Source: Bacillaceae bacterium OF18-1A
GTDB taxonomy: Bacteria; Bacillota; Bacilli; Bacillales; Bacillaceae_G
Length of the DNA stretch: 64,000 nt
NCBI GenBank assembly: GCA_027694045.1
Contig: JAQEWB010000003.1
Coordinates: forward strand, 83,534-147,533
Direction of reading: 5' to 3'
In this document: positions 26,150-34,482 of the stretch, piece by piece
How the letters are laid out: each line of letters opens with the position of its first letter
How positions within the stretch are numbered: the stretch's first letter is position 1
Notes under the pieces: generated by a model
What the model was told of the DNA's origin: nothing
The model's input: only the letters and a program-made list of their open reading frames with translations
The model's database searches: none
Program-made: the position numbers and the translations under genes

Positions 26150-26992
26150 TTACTTCGTATACCATCCAAGGCCTAGTGCACCTTCTCCTAAATGCGTACC
26201 AATTACAGCACCAAAATATCCGATGCGAATTGTGACATGAGGATATTTTGCTTCTAATTCTTTCTTCCATTCATTTGCTTCCTCTTCACGTTGCGCATGA
26301 ATAATAACTGCTTCCATAGGCACACCTTTGCTTGCTTGTTCATCGAAGATTTCGATGATACGTTTTAACGCTTTTTTACGTGTACGAATCTTTTCAAATG
26401 GAATAATTACTTTATCTCTAAAATATAAAACTGGCTTCACCTGTAGTAAACTACCAATGAAAGCTTGCGCACTATTTAATCGCCCACCACGTTGTAAATG
26501 ATGTAAATCATCCACTACAAAATAAGCATCCATCGTTTGCTTCATTTCATCAAAACGAGCAATAATCTCTTTCGGATCTTTTCCTTCACTTGCTAGTTTT
26601 GCACCTTCGCGTACATAAAACCCTTGTACTTCACAGCTAATTTCAGAATCGTACGTATATACATCAATACCTTCTACCATCTGTCCAGCTGTCGTTGCCG
26701 TTTGATATGTACCACTAATTCCACTTGAAAGGTGGATGCTAATCACCGCATCATAATCCTTAGATAATTCTTCATATAACTCAACAAACTTTCCGATTGC
26801 CGGCTGAGAAGTTTTCGGAAGTTCTTCTTGCTCACGTACTTTTACATAAAAATCGTCTGCCGAAACTTCAGCTTCTTCTTGATAAGATTCTGCTCCAAAC
26901 ACAACGTTTAAAGGAATCATATATATATTGAGTTCATCACGAATATGCTTCGGTATATATGCTGTACTATCAGTAACAATAGCTGTTTTCAT
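26150..26992 (-). CDS. DegV-family fatty-acid-binding protein
   Basis: 280 aa starting MKTAIVTDSTAYIPKHIRDE, with LPKTSQPAIGKFVELYEEL, the fatty-acid-contacting SIHLSSGISGTYQTA (about 85-100) and LQRGGRLNSAQAFIGSLLQV (about 160-180), all DegV hallmarks. Family knowledge: DegV proteins (FakB in staphylococci) present fatty acids to the kinase FakA for phospholipid synthesis. It is one of several paralogues expected in the group. It stands alone, with divergent yvyE upstream; the 237 bp between them show no clear operator. Confidence 0.92.
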   Translation of the reverse strand: MKTAIVTDSTAYIPKHIRDELNIYMIPLNVVFGAESYQEEAEVSADDFYVKVREQEELPKTSQPAIGKFVELYEELSKDYDAVISIHLSSGISGTYQTATTAGQMVEGIDVYTYDSEISCEVQGFYVREGAKLASEGKDPKEIIARFDEMKQTMDAYFVVDDLHHLQRGGRLNSAQAFIGSLLQVKPVLYFRDKVIIPFEKIRTRKKALKRIIEIFDEQASKGVPMEAVIIHAQREEEANEWKKELEAKYPHVTIRIGYFGAVIGTHLGEGALGLGWYTK

Positions 26993-27229
26993 TTTCGTAC
27001 CTGCCTTATAAAAAGTTTTTATCTCCTAATTTTACACGAAAACTAAAAATGGTGCATCCTACATACAAATACCGATTGAAAACTATACTTACCATCTCGA
27101 CAAATTACAACACAAAGTTGAAATACTCACCAAAAATTTCAATATAGTTATAAAAAATGTTTGAATATAAAAACGCCCGCTTTTAAAATGGGAAGTACTA
27201 GTCATTTCGATAGATAGGGGCGTATATGT

Positions 27230-27865
27230 GTGCTATTACAATATTTAACAATCAAAGACTACGGTGAACATGAAATTGTCATTCAAAAATCAAGATTTAT
27301 TTGTTATGTTAGCCGAGCTACGACCGAAGAAGAAGCTCAAGAATTTATACAAAAAATAAAGAAACAACATTGGAATGCGACACATAATTGTTCTGCATAT
27401 TTAATTGGAGAACAAGACCAAATCCAAAAAGCAAATGATGATGGCGAACCTAGCGGCACAGCTGGTGTACCGATGTTAGAGGTACTGAAAAAACGCAAAT
27501 TAAAAGATACTGTCGTTGTTGTAACACGCTATTTTGGTGGCATTAAACTGGGTGCGGGTGGATTAATTCGTGCATATGGAAAGTGTACAAGTGAAGGTAT
27601 TAATCACGTCGGTATTGTAGAACGAAAATTGATGCGCGTTATGCAAACCGAAATTGATTACACGTTACTTGGTAAAATAGAAAATGAATTACGCAATTCA
27701 AAATATGCCATTAAAGATATACACTATTTAGAAAATGTCACATTTGATACGTACGTAGAAGAAGACGGAAAACAGCCATTCATCGATTGGATGATTGAAT
27801 TAACAAATGGGAAATGTACAATTACAGAAGGAGATATGTTGTACTTAGAACAAGATGTTATCTAA
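27230..27865 (+). CDS. yvyE: YvyE/IMPACT (UPF0029) family protein
   Basis: 211 aa. The N-terminal UPF0029 domain carries KSRFICYVSRATTEEEAQEF, HNCSAYLIG, the signature DDGEPSGTAGVPMLEVL (about 75-91) and VTRYFGGIKLGAGGLIRAYG (about 103-122); the C-terminal DUF1949 domain is about 140-205. The start is GTG with AGGGG upstream. Homologues (YigZ, IMPACT) are linked with translation control, but the bacterial role is unclear. In B. subtilis the gene neighbours tagO and lytR, and here it is followed by tagU, so the order is ancestral. Confidence 0.9.
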   Translation: MLLQYLTIKDYGEHEIVIQKSRFICYVSRATTEEEAQEFIQKIKKQHWNATHNCSAYLIGEQDQIQKANDDGEPSGTAGVPMLEVLKKRKLKDTVVVVTRYFGGIKLGAGGLIRAYGKCTSEGINHVGIVERKLMRVMQTEIDYTLLGKIENELRNSKYAIKDIHYLENVTFDTYVEEDGKQPFIDWMIELTNGKCTITEGDMLYLEQDVI

Positions 27866-27939
27866 GAATAACTACGTTATCACCTTTAAAGATTAATGTA
27901 GTGAATTACTTCTCTACAAATGAACTAAGGAGATTATAT

Positions 27940-29055
27940 ATGGAAGAACGTTATTATCATCTCCAAAATCGCAGAATAAAAAAGAAACGAAGAAGAAAGC
28001 TTTTCTTCTTCCTGTTTTTCGCATTTTTATTTGGCAGTGTAGGACTCTATATGTTGAATTCCTACTCTTCTCTGATGGGGATGTACAGTGGATTTACTCG
28101 GGAAAAATCGGATTTAAGAACCGAAGATGTAGAAATTACAAAAGAACCTTTTACAATCCTCATTATGGGTATAGAGGATTATGCAACGGACGGACAAAAT
28201 GGTCGCACAGACTCATTAATGTTTGCAACGGTCAATCCAAAAACGAAAAAGATTTCGCTTATGAGTATTCCTCGTGACAGTCGAGTTCAAATTATCGGAA
28301 AGAACAAAGAAGATAAAATTAACGCCGCGCATGCTTACGGTGGAGAAAAAATGGCGATCAAAACTGTAGAAAATTTTCTACAAGTTCCTGTAGATCATTA
28401 TCTTAAAATTGATTTCCAAGGCTTTAAAGGTATCGTTGATGCTGTCGGCGGTGTTACCGTTGATGTTCCTTTCGATTTTTGGGAGCGTTCTGACATAGAT
28501 TACGACAAAAAAATCGAATTTAAACAAGGACAGCAAGACTTAAATGGTGAAGAAGCACTCGCTTACGTCCGTATGCGAAAGCAAGATCCAAATGGCGATT
28601 ACGGTCGAGCTGCTAGACAAAGACAATTACTAGCTGCTGTTGCCCAAAAACTAAACTCGGCTTCTACTGTATTTAAAATTAAAGATTTAACGACTGTTGT
28701 TGGAAAATATATAAAAACTGACATTCCTATTTCAGACGGACTTGCTCTTTACAATAAACTCTCTGGATTTGATCCTTCTACAATGCAAACGTTAAAGCTT
28801 GAAGGAGAAGACAAAAAAATAGGTGGTATTTATTACTTCCTTCCAGATCCAAATAGTGTAGAGATGGTACGTAATGAAATTAAAAAAGAATTAGGGGAAA
28901 AAGAAACGACTCCAACAAATACAACGACGAAAAATGAATCAAACTCGAACGAAAAAGAAAAAGAAAAGAAAGACACGAACCAAAACAAAACACCTGTTGA
29001 GCCACCACCTTCTACGAATGCTCACGCAGAGTGGATTATGCGAAATCAACAATAA
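27940..29055 (+). CDS. tagU: LytR-CpsA-Psr family wall-polymer ligase (TagU-type)
   Basis: 371 aa from ATG 27940 (AAGGAG eight bases upstream). A basic cytoplasmic start (RRIKKKRRRK), one membrane anchor (about 24-43), and an extracellular LCP domain with TILIMGIEDYATDGQNGRTD and SLMFATVNPKTKKISLMSIP-RDSR, whose Arg and Asp residues bind the lipid pyrophosphate; then PVDHYLKIDFQGFKGIVDAV and a Lys/Glu/Asn-rich disordered tail. Family knowledge: it transfers undecaprenyl-linked teichoic acid or other polymers to peptidoglycan. The group encodes several LCP paralogues, so the symbol rests on synteny with yvyE, mnaA and tagO. Confidence 0.85.
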   Translation: MEERYYHLQNRRIKKKRRRKLFFFLFFAFLFGSVGLYMLNSYSSLMGMYSGFTREKSDLRTEDVEITKEPFTILIMGIEDYATDGQNGRTDSLMFATVNPKTKKISLMSIPRDSRVQIIGKNKEDKINAAHAYGGEKMAIKTVENFLQVPVDHYLKIDFQGFKGIVDAVGGVTVDVPFDFWERSDIDYDKKIEFKQGQQDLNGEEALAYVRMRKQDPNGDYGRAARQRQLLAAVAQKLNSASTVFKIKDLTTVVGKYIKTDIPISDGLALYNKLSGFDPSTMQTLKLEGEDKKIGGIYYFLPDPNSVEMVRNEIKKELGEKETTPTNTTTKNESNSNEKEKEKKDTNQNKTPVEPPPSTNAHAEWIMRNQQ

Positions 29056-29056
29056 C

Positions 29057-29092
29057 AAAAAGAGCCAAATCGTATGCGATTCAGCTCTTTTT
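29057..29092. terminator. Bidirectional terminator between tagU and mnaA
   Basis: AAAAGAGC-C-AAATCG-TATG-CGATT-CA-GCTCTTTTT between convergent genes. Confidence 0.85.
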
Positions 29093-29094
29093 AT

Positions 29095-30210
29095 TTACTT
29101 ATTAAAGTGTTGTAAAATCGCTTCTACAATACGCTCTGATGCAAGACCATCACCGTAAGGGTTAGATGCTTTTGTCATCTTATCATGAGCTTCTTTATCT
29201 GATAATAACTCATCAGCAAGACCAAAGATTGTCTCTTCATCTGTTCCTGCTAATTTCAACGTACCTGCTTCAATTCCTTCTGGACGCTCTGTTGTATCAC
29301 GAAGAACAAGAACTGGTACACCAAGTGACGGTGCTTCTTCTTGTACACCACCAGAATCCGTTAACATTAAGTACGAACGAGCTGCAACGTTATGGAAATC
29401 AATTACGTCTAACGGCTCAATTAAATGAATACGGTTATGTTCTCCTAAAATATCATTCGCAATTTCACGAACAACAGGGTTCATATGCACAGGGTACACA
29501 ACTTGTACATCTTCATGCTTATCAACAAGGCGCTTAATCGCACGGAACATGTTACGCATTGGTTCACCTAAGTTTTCACGGCGGTGAGCTGTCATAAGTA
29601 CAAGACGATCATTGCCAAGTTTCTCTAGTACAGGGTGACTATACGTTTCTTTTACAGTCGTTTTCAGCGCATCAATCGCTGTGTTTCCTGTAACGAAAAT
29701 ACGTGACTCATCTTTATTTTCTTTTTGTAAGTTTGTTGCTGATTTTGCTGTTGGTGAGAAGTGAAGATCTGCCATTACACCTGTTAATTGACGATTCATC
29801 TCTTCTGGGTATGGAGAATATTTATCCCACGTACGAAGTCCTGCCTCAACATGACCGACTGGAATTTGATTATAAAAAGCAGCTAAGCTTGCAATAAATG
29901 TTGTCGTTGTATCACCATGTACAAGAACAATATCCGGCTTCGCTTCTTTCATTACTTTATCCAAACCTTCTAAACCACGCGTTGTGATATCAATTAAAGT
30001 TTGACGATCTTTCATGATATTTAAATCGTAATCTGGCGTAATTCCAAAGATACTTAATACTTGGTCTAACATTTGGCGATGTTGTGCTGTTACAGTCACA
30101 ATCGATTCGATTTTTTCTGGATGCTTTTGCAACTCTAATACAAGAGGTGCCATTTTAATTGCTTCTGGACGTGTTCCAAAAATTGTCATCACTTTTAAAC
30201 GTTCAGTCAT
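29095..30210 (-). CDS. mnaA: UDP-N-acetylglucosamine 2-epimerase (non-hydrolysing)
   Basis: 371 aa with MTIFGTRPEAIKMAPLVLEL, VHGDTTTTFIASLAAFY, HVEAGLRTWDKYSPYPEEMN-RQL, TAHRRENLGEPM and SGGVQEEAPSLGVPVLVLRD, all hallmarks of WecB/MnaA. It interconverts UDP-GlcNAc and UDP-ManNAc, the precursor of the ManNAc residue in wall-polymer linkage units. It works with TagO (32.3 kb) and TagU (27.9 kb). Convergent with tagU. Confidence 0.95.
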   Translation of the reverse strand: MTERLKVMTIFGTRPEAIKMAPLVLELQKHPEKIESIVTVTAQHRQMLDQVLSIFGITPDYDLNIMKDRQTLIDITTRGLEGLDKVMKEAKPDIVLVHGDTTTTFIASLAAFYNQIPVGHVEAGLRTWDKYSPYPEEMNRQLTGVMADLHFSPTAKSATNLQKENKDESRIFVTGNTAIDALKTTVKETYSHPVLEKLGNDRLVLMTAHRRENLGEPMRNMFRAIKRLVDKHEDVQVVYPVHMNPVVREIANDILGEHNRIHLIEPLDVIDFHNVAARSYLMLTDSGGVQEEAPSLGVPVLVLRDTTERPEGIEAGTLKLAGTDEETIFGLADELLSDKEAHDKMTKASNPYGDGLASERIVEAILQHFNK

Positions 30211-30285
30211 TTTATTGCCTCTTTTCTTTCACTAGTTACAACTTCTATTATGACATATAAGAATATACATGGGTACATGCCTTTT

Positions 30286-31611
30286 TTAACGAACGGCAGA
30301 AACATTTCTATTACATATATTTCTTCTACCAACCGAGTAATAATCTATACCATGTTTCTTGGCATCCTCATCAGTATAACAATTTCTTCCATCAAATAAA
30401 ATAGGCTCTCTCATAAGTTGTGCATACTTTTCTAACGGATACGTTTGAATAGCTTTCCATTCTGTTACGATAAAAGCGGCACTCGCTCCTCTAATCGCCT
30501 CATCTATACATTCACTATATTGTATAGTTTCCCCAAATATATTTTTCACATTTTGAATCGCCTTCGGATCATACAAAATAATATCCGCACCTACATTTAT
30601 TAATTCTTCTATTATAATAAGAGACGGTGCCTCCCTAATATCGTCCGTATTCGGTTTAAAGGACGCTCCGAGAACCGCAATCCGTTTTTGGTTCATATTC
30701 ATTACTTTCTTCGCCTTTTCAATTAACAACAACTGCTGTTTATTATTCACTTCGATGACCGCTTTTAACAAACGAAAATCATGTGCGACATTCCCTGCCA
30801 TTTGCACAAGTGCCTTCGTATCTTTCGGAAAACATGATCCGCCGTATCCAATGCCCGCATTTAAAAAGGATGAACCAATTCTTTTATCCATTCCCATCCC
30901 TTTCGCAACATCCATTACGTTTGCGCCCACCTTCTCACATATATTTGAAATTTCGTTAATAAAACTAATTTTTGTAGCTAAAAAAGCATTCGACGCATAT
31001 TTAATCATCTCTGCACTTTTCATATCTGTAATATACGTTTCTAAGTGCAATTCACTATATAGACTCTCCACTTTTCGTGCTATGTCCTCACTATCCGCTC
31101 CAATTACAATACGATCTCCATGAAAAAAATCATAAATACCTGAACCTTCTCGTAAAAACTCTGGATTCGATACGATATGTACTTCATGTCTCCCTTGTAA
31201 TTTTTCCTCAATCCAGCCTTTCATCACATCATTTGTCCCTACAGGAACTGTACTTTTCGTAACAACAATAACATCACCCGTCACATACATTCCAATATCA
31301 CTACAAGCACTCTGAATATACGTTAAATCTGCCGTTCCATCTAATAAAGATGGAGTTCCAACGGCAATGAATACAAACTCCGCATCATGAAACGCCGCTT
31401 CTCTATTTGATGTAAAAGTTAAATGATTATTATGACTCACATCATGTATTAATTTCTGTAAGCCAACTTCATAAATCGGTAAATTACCTTGCTTTATCCT
31501 TTCAATTTTTTCATCATTTATATCAAAACATGTAACGGAATGACCTAAACTTGCCAACCCTACTCCTGTAATCAATCCAACGTATCCGGTACCGATTATC
31601 GTAATTTTCAT
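30286..31611 (-). CDS. UDP-glucose/UDP-sugar 6-dehydrogenase
   Basis: 441 aa from ATG 31611: NAD-binding MKITIIGTGYVGLITGVGLA, VTKSTVPVGTNDVM, EFLREGSGIYDFFHGDRIVI, the catalytic Cys in GYGGSCFPKDTKALV (about 258) and C-terminal ASFKPNTDDIREAPSL. It oxidises UDP-glucose to UDP-glucuronate using NAD, a precursor of acidic wall or capsule polymers (TuaD/Ugd type). The open frame extends about 94 codons upstream, but that part is a dispersed repeat read in frame (it contains LIKVSLY twice) and is not protein. The ribosome binding site (AAAGG) is close to the ATG and rather weak. Confidence 0.9.
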   Translation of the reverse strand: MKITIIGTGYVGLITGVGLASLGHSVTCFDINDEKIERIKQGNLPIYEVGLQKLIHDVSHNNHLTFTSNREAAFHDAEFVFIAVGTPSLLDGTADLTYIQSACSDIGMYVTGDVIVVTKSTVPVGTNDVMKGWIEEKLQGRHEVHIVSNPEFLREGSGIYDFFHGDRIVIGADSEDIARKVESLYSELHLETYITDMKSAEMIKYASNAFLATKISFINEISNICEKVGANVMDVAKGMGMDKRIGSSFLNAGIGYGGSCFPKDTKALVQMAGNVAHDFRLLKAVIEVNNKQQLLLIEKAKKVMNMNQKRIAVLGASFKPNTDDIREAPSLIIIEELINVGADIILYDPKAIQNVKNIFGETIQYSECIDEAIRGASAAFIVTEWKAIQTYPLEKYAQLMREPILFDGRNCYTDEDAKKHGIDYYSVGRRNICNRNVSAVR

Positions 31612-31620
31612 TTCCTTTTC

Positions 31621-31880
31621 GCACAGGAACATACAATAAAGAATATACGAATACAGAGTATCTCCTGTGCTTCCCCCTCTCACATAAAGTGAAACTTTAA
31701 TGAGTGGGGGATTTGTTCTTCCCCACTCATTATTAGTTGAACCAATCGGGCATTTACGGGCAGCCCGGCCCCACCTACCTGCTTTGCTTTCGATCAACTT
31801 TGAGGTGAAGGTCTTACTGCCCGTTATTGCGGGATAAAGTGAAACTTTAATCAGCCCGCACCTAATCAGGCTACTCACAA
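31621..31880. repeat. bcr-type dispersed repeat (AAAGTGAAACTTTAAT family), long copy
   Basis: Two copies of ATAAAGTGAAACTTTAAT (about 31684 and 31833) bracket a section with ACCAATCGGGCATTTACGGGCA and GGTCTTACTGCCCG. A perfect hairpin AATGAGTGGGG / CCCCACTCATT lies about 31701-31736, and GCACAGGA / TCCTGTGC lies about 31621-31670. Shorter relatives occur near 37.78, 49.77 and 62.66 kb. Family resemblance is to the B. cereus group bcr repeats; the subtype is not assigned. Confidence 0.8.
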
Positions 31881-31893
31881 ACAACAGGATCAA

Positions 31894-32297
31894 AAATGAG
31901 AAAACTTTTTTACTTCTTTATTATATGAATGCCCTTTTTCGTTCTTTTTTAAGTTTTTGTAAAATTCAATGAAGCAATGTTAAATTACCGTATTTTAACA
32001 CGCGATTTACTCGATTCTACGTGCAACACTTATAATATTGGAATAAAAAAAACACTATCGAAGAAGAAATATGAAATGTCATATTTCAAAATACAATAAG
32101 CGTGACCTTCTTAAATGATTCGATATTCTGTATAGAATTGTCATATATTCTTTCGGCTTCCATTTACCATAATAAGAAAAAAAGATTGAATTCTAATCTT
32201 TTTGTGATACCATATGTTATGAGCCTGTAAATAAACATCATAATTTTCAGATAAATACATTAAAAAATTACGTTAAACTATAAAGGGTGGGGTATTA
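31894..32297. other. Non-coding region upstream of tagO
   Basis: About 400 AT-rich bases. They contain a perfect inverted repeat GAAATATGA-AATG-TCATATTTC (32066-32087), a possible operator or RNA hairpin, and a weak promoter-like TTGAAT/TACCAT pair about 100 bp before tagO. No gene is visible. Confidence 0.45.
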
Positions 32298-33371
32298 ATG
32301 GACTCACAAGTGATTTATGCCGTTTTGGCATCTTTCATCACTGTACTCGTCGTTACTCCTTTAGTTATTAAATTAGCTTTTAAAATAGGAGCGACAGATA
32401 AGCCAAACGCACGTAAAGTACACCAAAAAATCATGCCTCGTCTTGGCGGGTTAGCAATATTTATCGGTGTAGCTGTAGGATTTGTTGTCGGTGGCTTATA
32501 TGAGCAAAGAATGTTATCGATAACGCTAGGTGCAATCATCATTGTCATCATCGGGATTTTAGATGATATGTACGAGTTATCTGCGAAAATGAAATTCGGT
32601 GGACAACTATTAGTTGCCATTATGATTGTAAAAAGCGGATTATTAGTGCAAGTATTATATATTCCAATCCTTGGAGATACTGAGCTTGGGTGGCTTGCTT
32701 ATCCAATTACAGTATTTTGGATTGTAGGTATTACAAATGCAATTAACTTAATTGATGGTTTAGATGGATTATCTGCTGGGATTTCATCTATCGTACTTGC
32801 AACACTAGCTTATATGGCCTTCACTAGCCCATGGGGTACTGGAGCAGCTATTATCTTGCCACTAGCATTAATTACGTTAGCAAGTACAATTGGATTTTTA
32901 TTCTACAACTTCCATCCAGCAAAAATTTTCATGGGAGATACAGGGGCACTATTTTTAGGATACTGTATTTCTGTTATATCGTTACTTGGATTATACAAAA
33001 GCGTAACGTTATTCAGCTTTATCGTTCCAATTATCATTTTAGGTGTACCTATATTTGATACGATATTTGCAATTATTCGTCGTATCGTAAATAAAAAACC
33101 GATCTCAGCACCAGATAAATCGCATTTACATCACCGTTTACTTGCAATGGGCTTCTCTCATCGTAAAACGGTACTAATTATATACGCATTCGGTATTTTC
33201 TTTAGTGTAAATGCTATTATTTTCACTAGTGCAACATTATGGTTATCCGTTATTCTTCTTTTCGCTCTAATCTTCTTTACAGAAATTATTGCTGAAATAA
33301 TTGGACTTGTACACGAACGTTATAAACCAATTATTTCCTTCTATAAAAAAGTGAAAAAACGCGAAGACTAA
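32298..33371 (+). CDS. tagO: TagO, UDP-GlcNAc:undecaprenyl-phosphate GlcNAc-1-phosphate transferase
   Basis: 357 aa, about ten to eleven spans, with MraY/WecA family motifs: DKPNARKVHQKIMPRLGGLA (about 36-55), IIGILDDMYELSAKMKF (about 88-104), NAINLIDGLDGLSAG (about 149-163), FHPAKIFMGDTGALFLG (about 212-228) and HLHHRLLAMGFSHRK (about 277-291). It catalyses the first step of teichoic-acid linkage-unit synthesis on the inner membrane face. The ribosome binding site GGGTGGGG is strong. In B. subtilis the gene has the same neighbourhood (yvyE, lytR). Confidence 0.93.
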   Translation: MDSQVIYAVLASFITVLVVTPLVIKLAFKIGATDKPNARKVHQKIMPRLGGLAIFIGVAVGFVVGGLYEQRMLSITLGAIIIVIIGILDDMYELSAKMKFGGQLLVAIMIVKSGLLVQVLYIPILGDTELGWLAYPITVFWIVGITNAINLIDGLDGLSAGISSIVLATLAYMAFTSPWGTGAAIILPLALITLASTIGFLFYNFHPAKIFMGDTGALFLGYCISVISLLGLYKSVTLFSFIVPIIILGVPIFDTIFAIIRRIVNKKPISAPDKSHLHHRLLAMGFSHRKTVLIIYAFGIFFSVNAIIFTSATLWLSVILLFALIFFTEIIAEIIGLVHERYKPIISFYKKVKKRED

Positions 33372-33404
33372 TTGTAGTATAACCTTTATAATCATGAAAT
33401 ATTC

Positions 33405-33440
33405 AAATAGCGCCCTCTTTCTTCAAAGAGGGCGCTATTT
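33405..33440 (+). terminator. Terminator of tagO
   Basis: Perfect 16-bp stem AAATAGCGCCCTCTTT / AAAGAGGGCGCTATTT with a CTTC loop and T-run. The following 200 bp to the next start show only an AT-rich promoter region. Confidence 0.93.
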
Positions 33441-33640
33441 TTTATTTTACCTCGCATTAATATTCAATTATTGTGGGATAATAATCAGTGGAAATGAATC
33501 TGCCACTAATTATCGTTTCAATTTACATTTCCAAAATATAGTTTGTTTGAGAGTTCCTCCATTGGAGAAAGATATACATAATAAGAAAAGTATCCAATTT
33601 TCTTTTTTACATCTTGATTGTCAAACTGAGGGTGAATGTT

Positions 33641-34378
33641 ATGATCAAGCGAATATTTCAATGTATCATTTTATTTTTTACAATTACTATATACGCGTCA
33701 TCTAGTGTAGAAGCTACTATAGCTATTCCTGCTGAACATCATCCCAATGCTGAAACAACCTCTCCTACACAAAAAATAGCGTATTTAACATTTGATGACG
33801 GACCAAACAAATATACTACGCAAATTTTAAACATTTTAAAAGAAAAAAACGGAAAAGCAACGTTCTTTGTAATCGGCGGAAAAGTGCCACATTACAAAAA
33901 AACAATGCAACGCTTAATTAAAGACGGACATTATATCGGACTTCATAGTATGTCACACGATGTAAAGCGCCTTTACACTGGTGATCCTTCCAATTTAATT
34001 GCAGAAATGGAACAAGCGCAAAATATTGTGCAGCAAACTACGAAATTAAATACACATCTCGTTCGTGTACCATATGGTAGCATGCCTTACTTAAAAAAGA
34101 ACTACCGCGACGCACTCGTATCAGCCCAGTATAAAATGTGGGATTGGACCATTGATACATATGACTGGAAAAGCTTTGATAACCCTTCTGCTATACTAGA
34201 AAGAGTGCGTAATCAAAGCGATGAACAAGTGGAAGTTATTTTAATGCACGATTCAAGTGTAACTGTACAAATACTGCCAAAAGTAATTGATTATTTACAA
34301 TCACAAGGATATAAGCTTCTTCCTTACAATCCATCTTCCCATCTCGAAGTGAATTTTTGGAAAGACACAAGATTGTAA
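33641..34378 (+). CDS. Secreted polysaccharide deacetylase (NodB/CE4 domain)
   Basis: 245 aa from ATG 33641 (GAGGGTG upstream): signal peptide (about residues 1-25), then the CE4 domain with motif 1 TFDDGPN (catalytic and metal Asp), motif 2 HSMSHD (metal His residues), motif 3 RVPYGSM, motif 4 DTYDW and motif 5 LMHDS. Family knowledge: such enzymes deacetylate N-acetylglucosamine or N-acetylmuramic acid in peptidoglycan or related polymers, giving lysozyme resistance. The group has about ten paralogues; which one this is cannot be told by eye. Context is cell-wall synthesis (tagO upstream). Confidence 0.9.
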   Translation: MIKRIFQCIILFFTITIYASSSVEATIAIPAEHHPNAETTSPTQKIAYLTFDDGPNKYTTQILNILKEKNGKATFFVIGGKVPHYKKTMQRLIKDGHYIGLHSMSHDVKRLYTGDPSNLIAEMEQAQNIVQQTTKLNTHLVRVPYGSMPYLKKNYRDALVSAQYKMWDWTIDTYDWKSFDNPSAILERVRNQSDEQVEVILMHDSSVTVQILPKVIDYLQSQGYKLLPYNPSSHLEVNFWKDTRL

Positions 34379-34412
34379 CAGCTTTAGCACTTATATGCTA
34401 AAGCTGTTTTAT
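34377..34412 (+). terminator. Terminator of the deacetylase gene
   Basis: AACAGCTTTAGCA / TGCTAAAGCTGTT perfect 13-bp stem, loop CTTATA, then TTATTTTT; it starts at the stop codon. Confidence 0.92.
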
Positions 34413-34482
34413 TTTTCTCTTCACACACTTCCCATTTTTGTGTAAACTTTTAAATAGTGATGAAGTTTCGAGGTGAATAGAA

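Noticed and set aside
27170..27229. Terminator-like or riboswitch-like element before yvyE (ACGCCCGC ... GGGGCGT)
   Set aside because: The arms are short and far apart, and no known riboswitch core is visible.
29166..29537. 123-aa plus-strand open frame opposite mnaA
   Set aside because: It is antisense to a well-supported enzyme gene and has low-complexity composition; shadow frame.
31612..31893. N-terminal extension of the UDP-glucose dehydrogenase frame
   Set aside because: It is dispersed repeat sequence read in frame (LIKVSLY occurs twice); the NAD-binding start MKITIIGTGYVG at 31611 is the normal beginning.
33394..33705. 103-aa open frame on the plus strand
   Set aside because: It starts inside the tagO terminator region and overlaps the deacetylase gene in another frame; no ribosome binding site.
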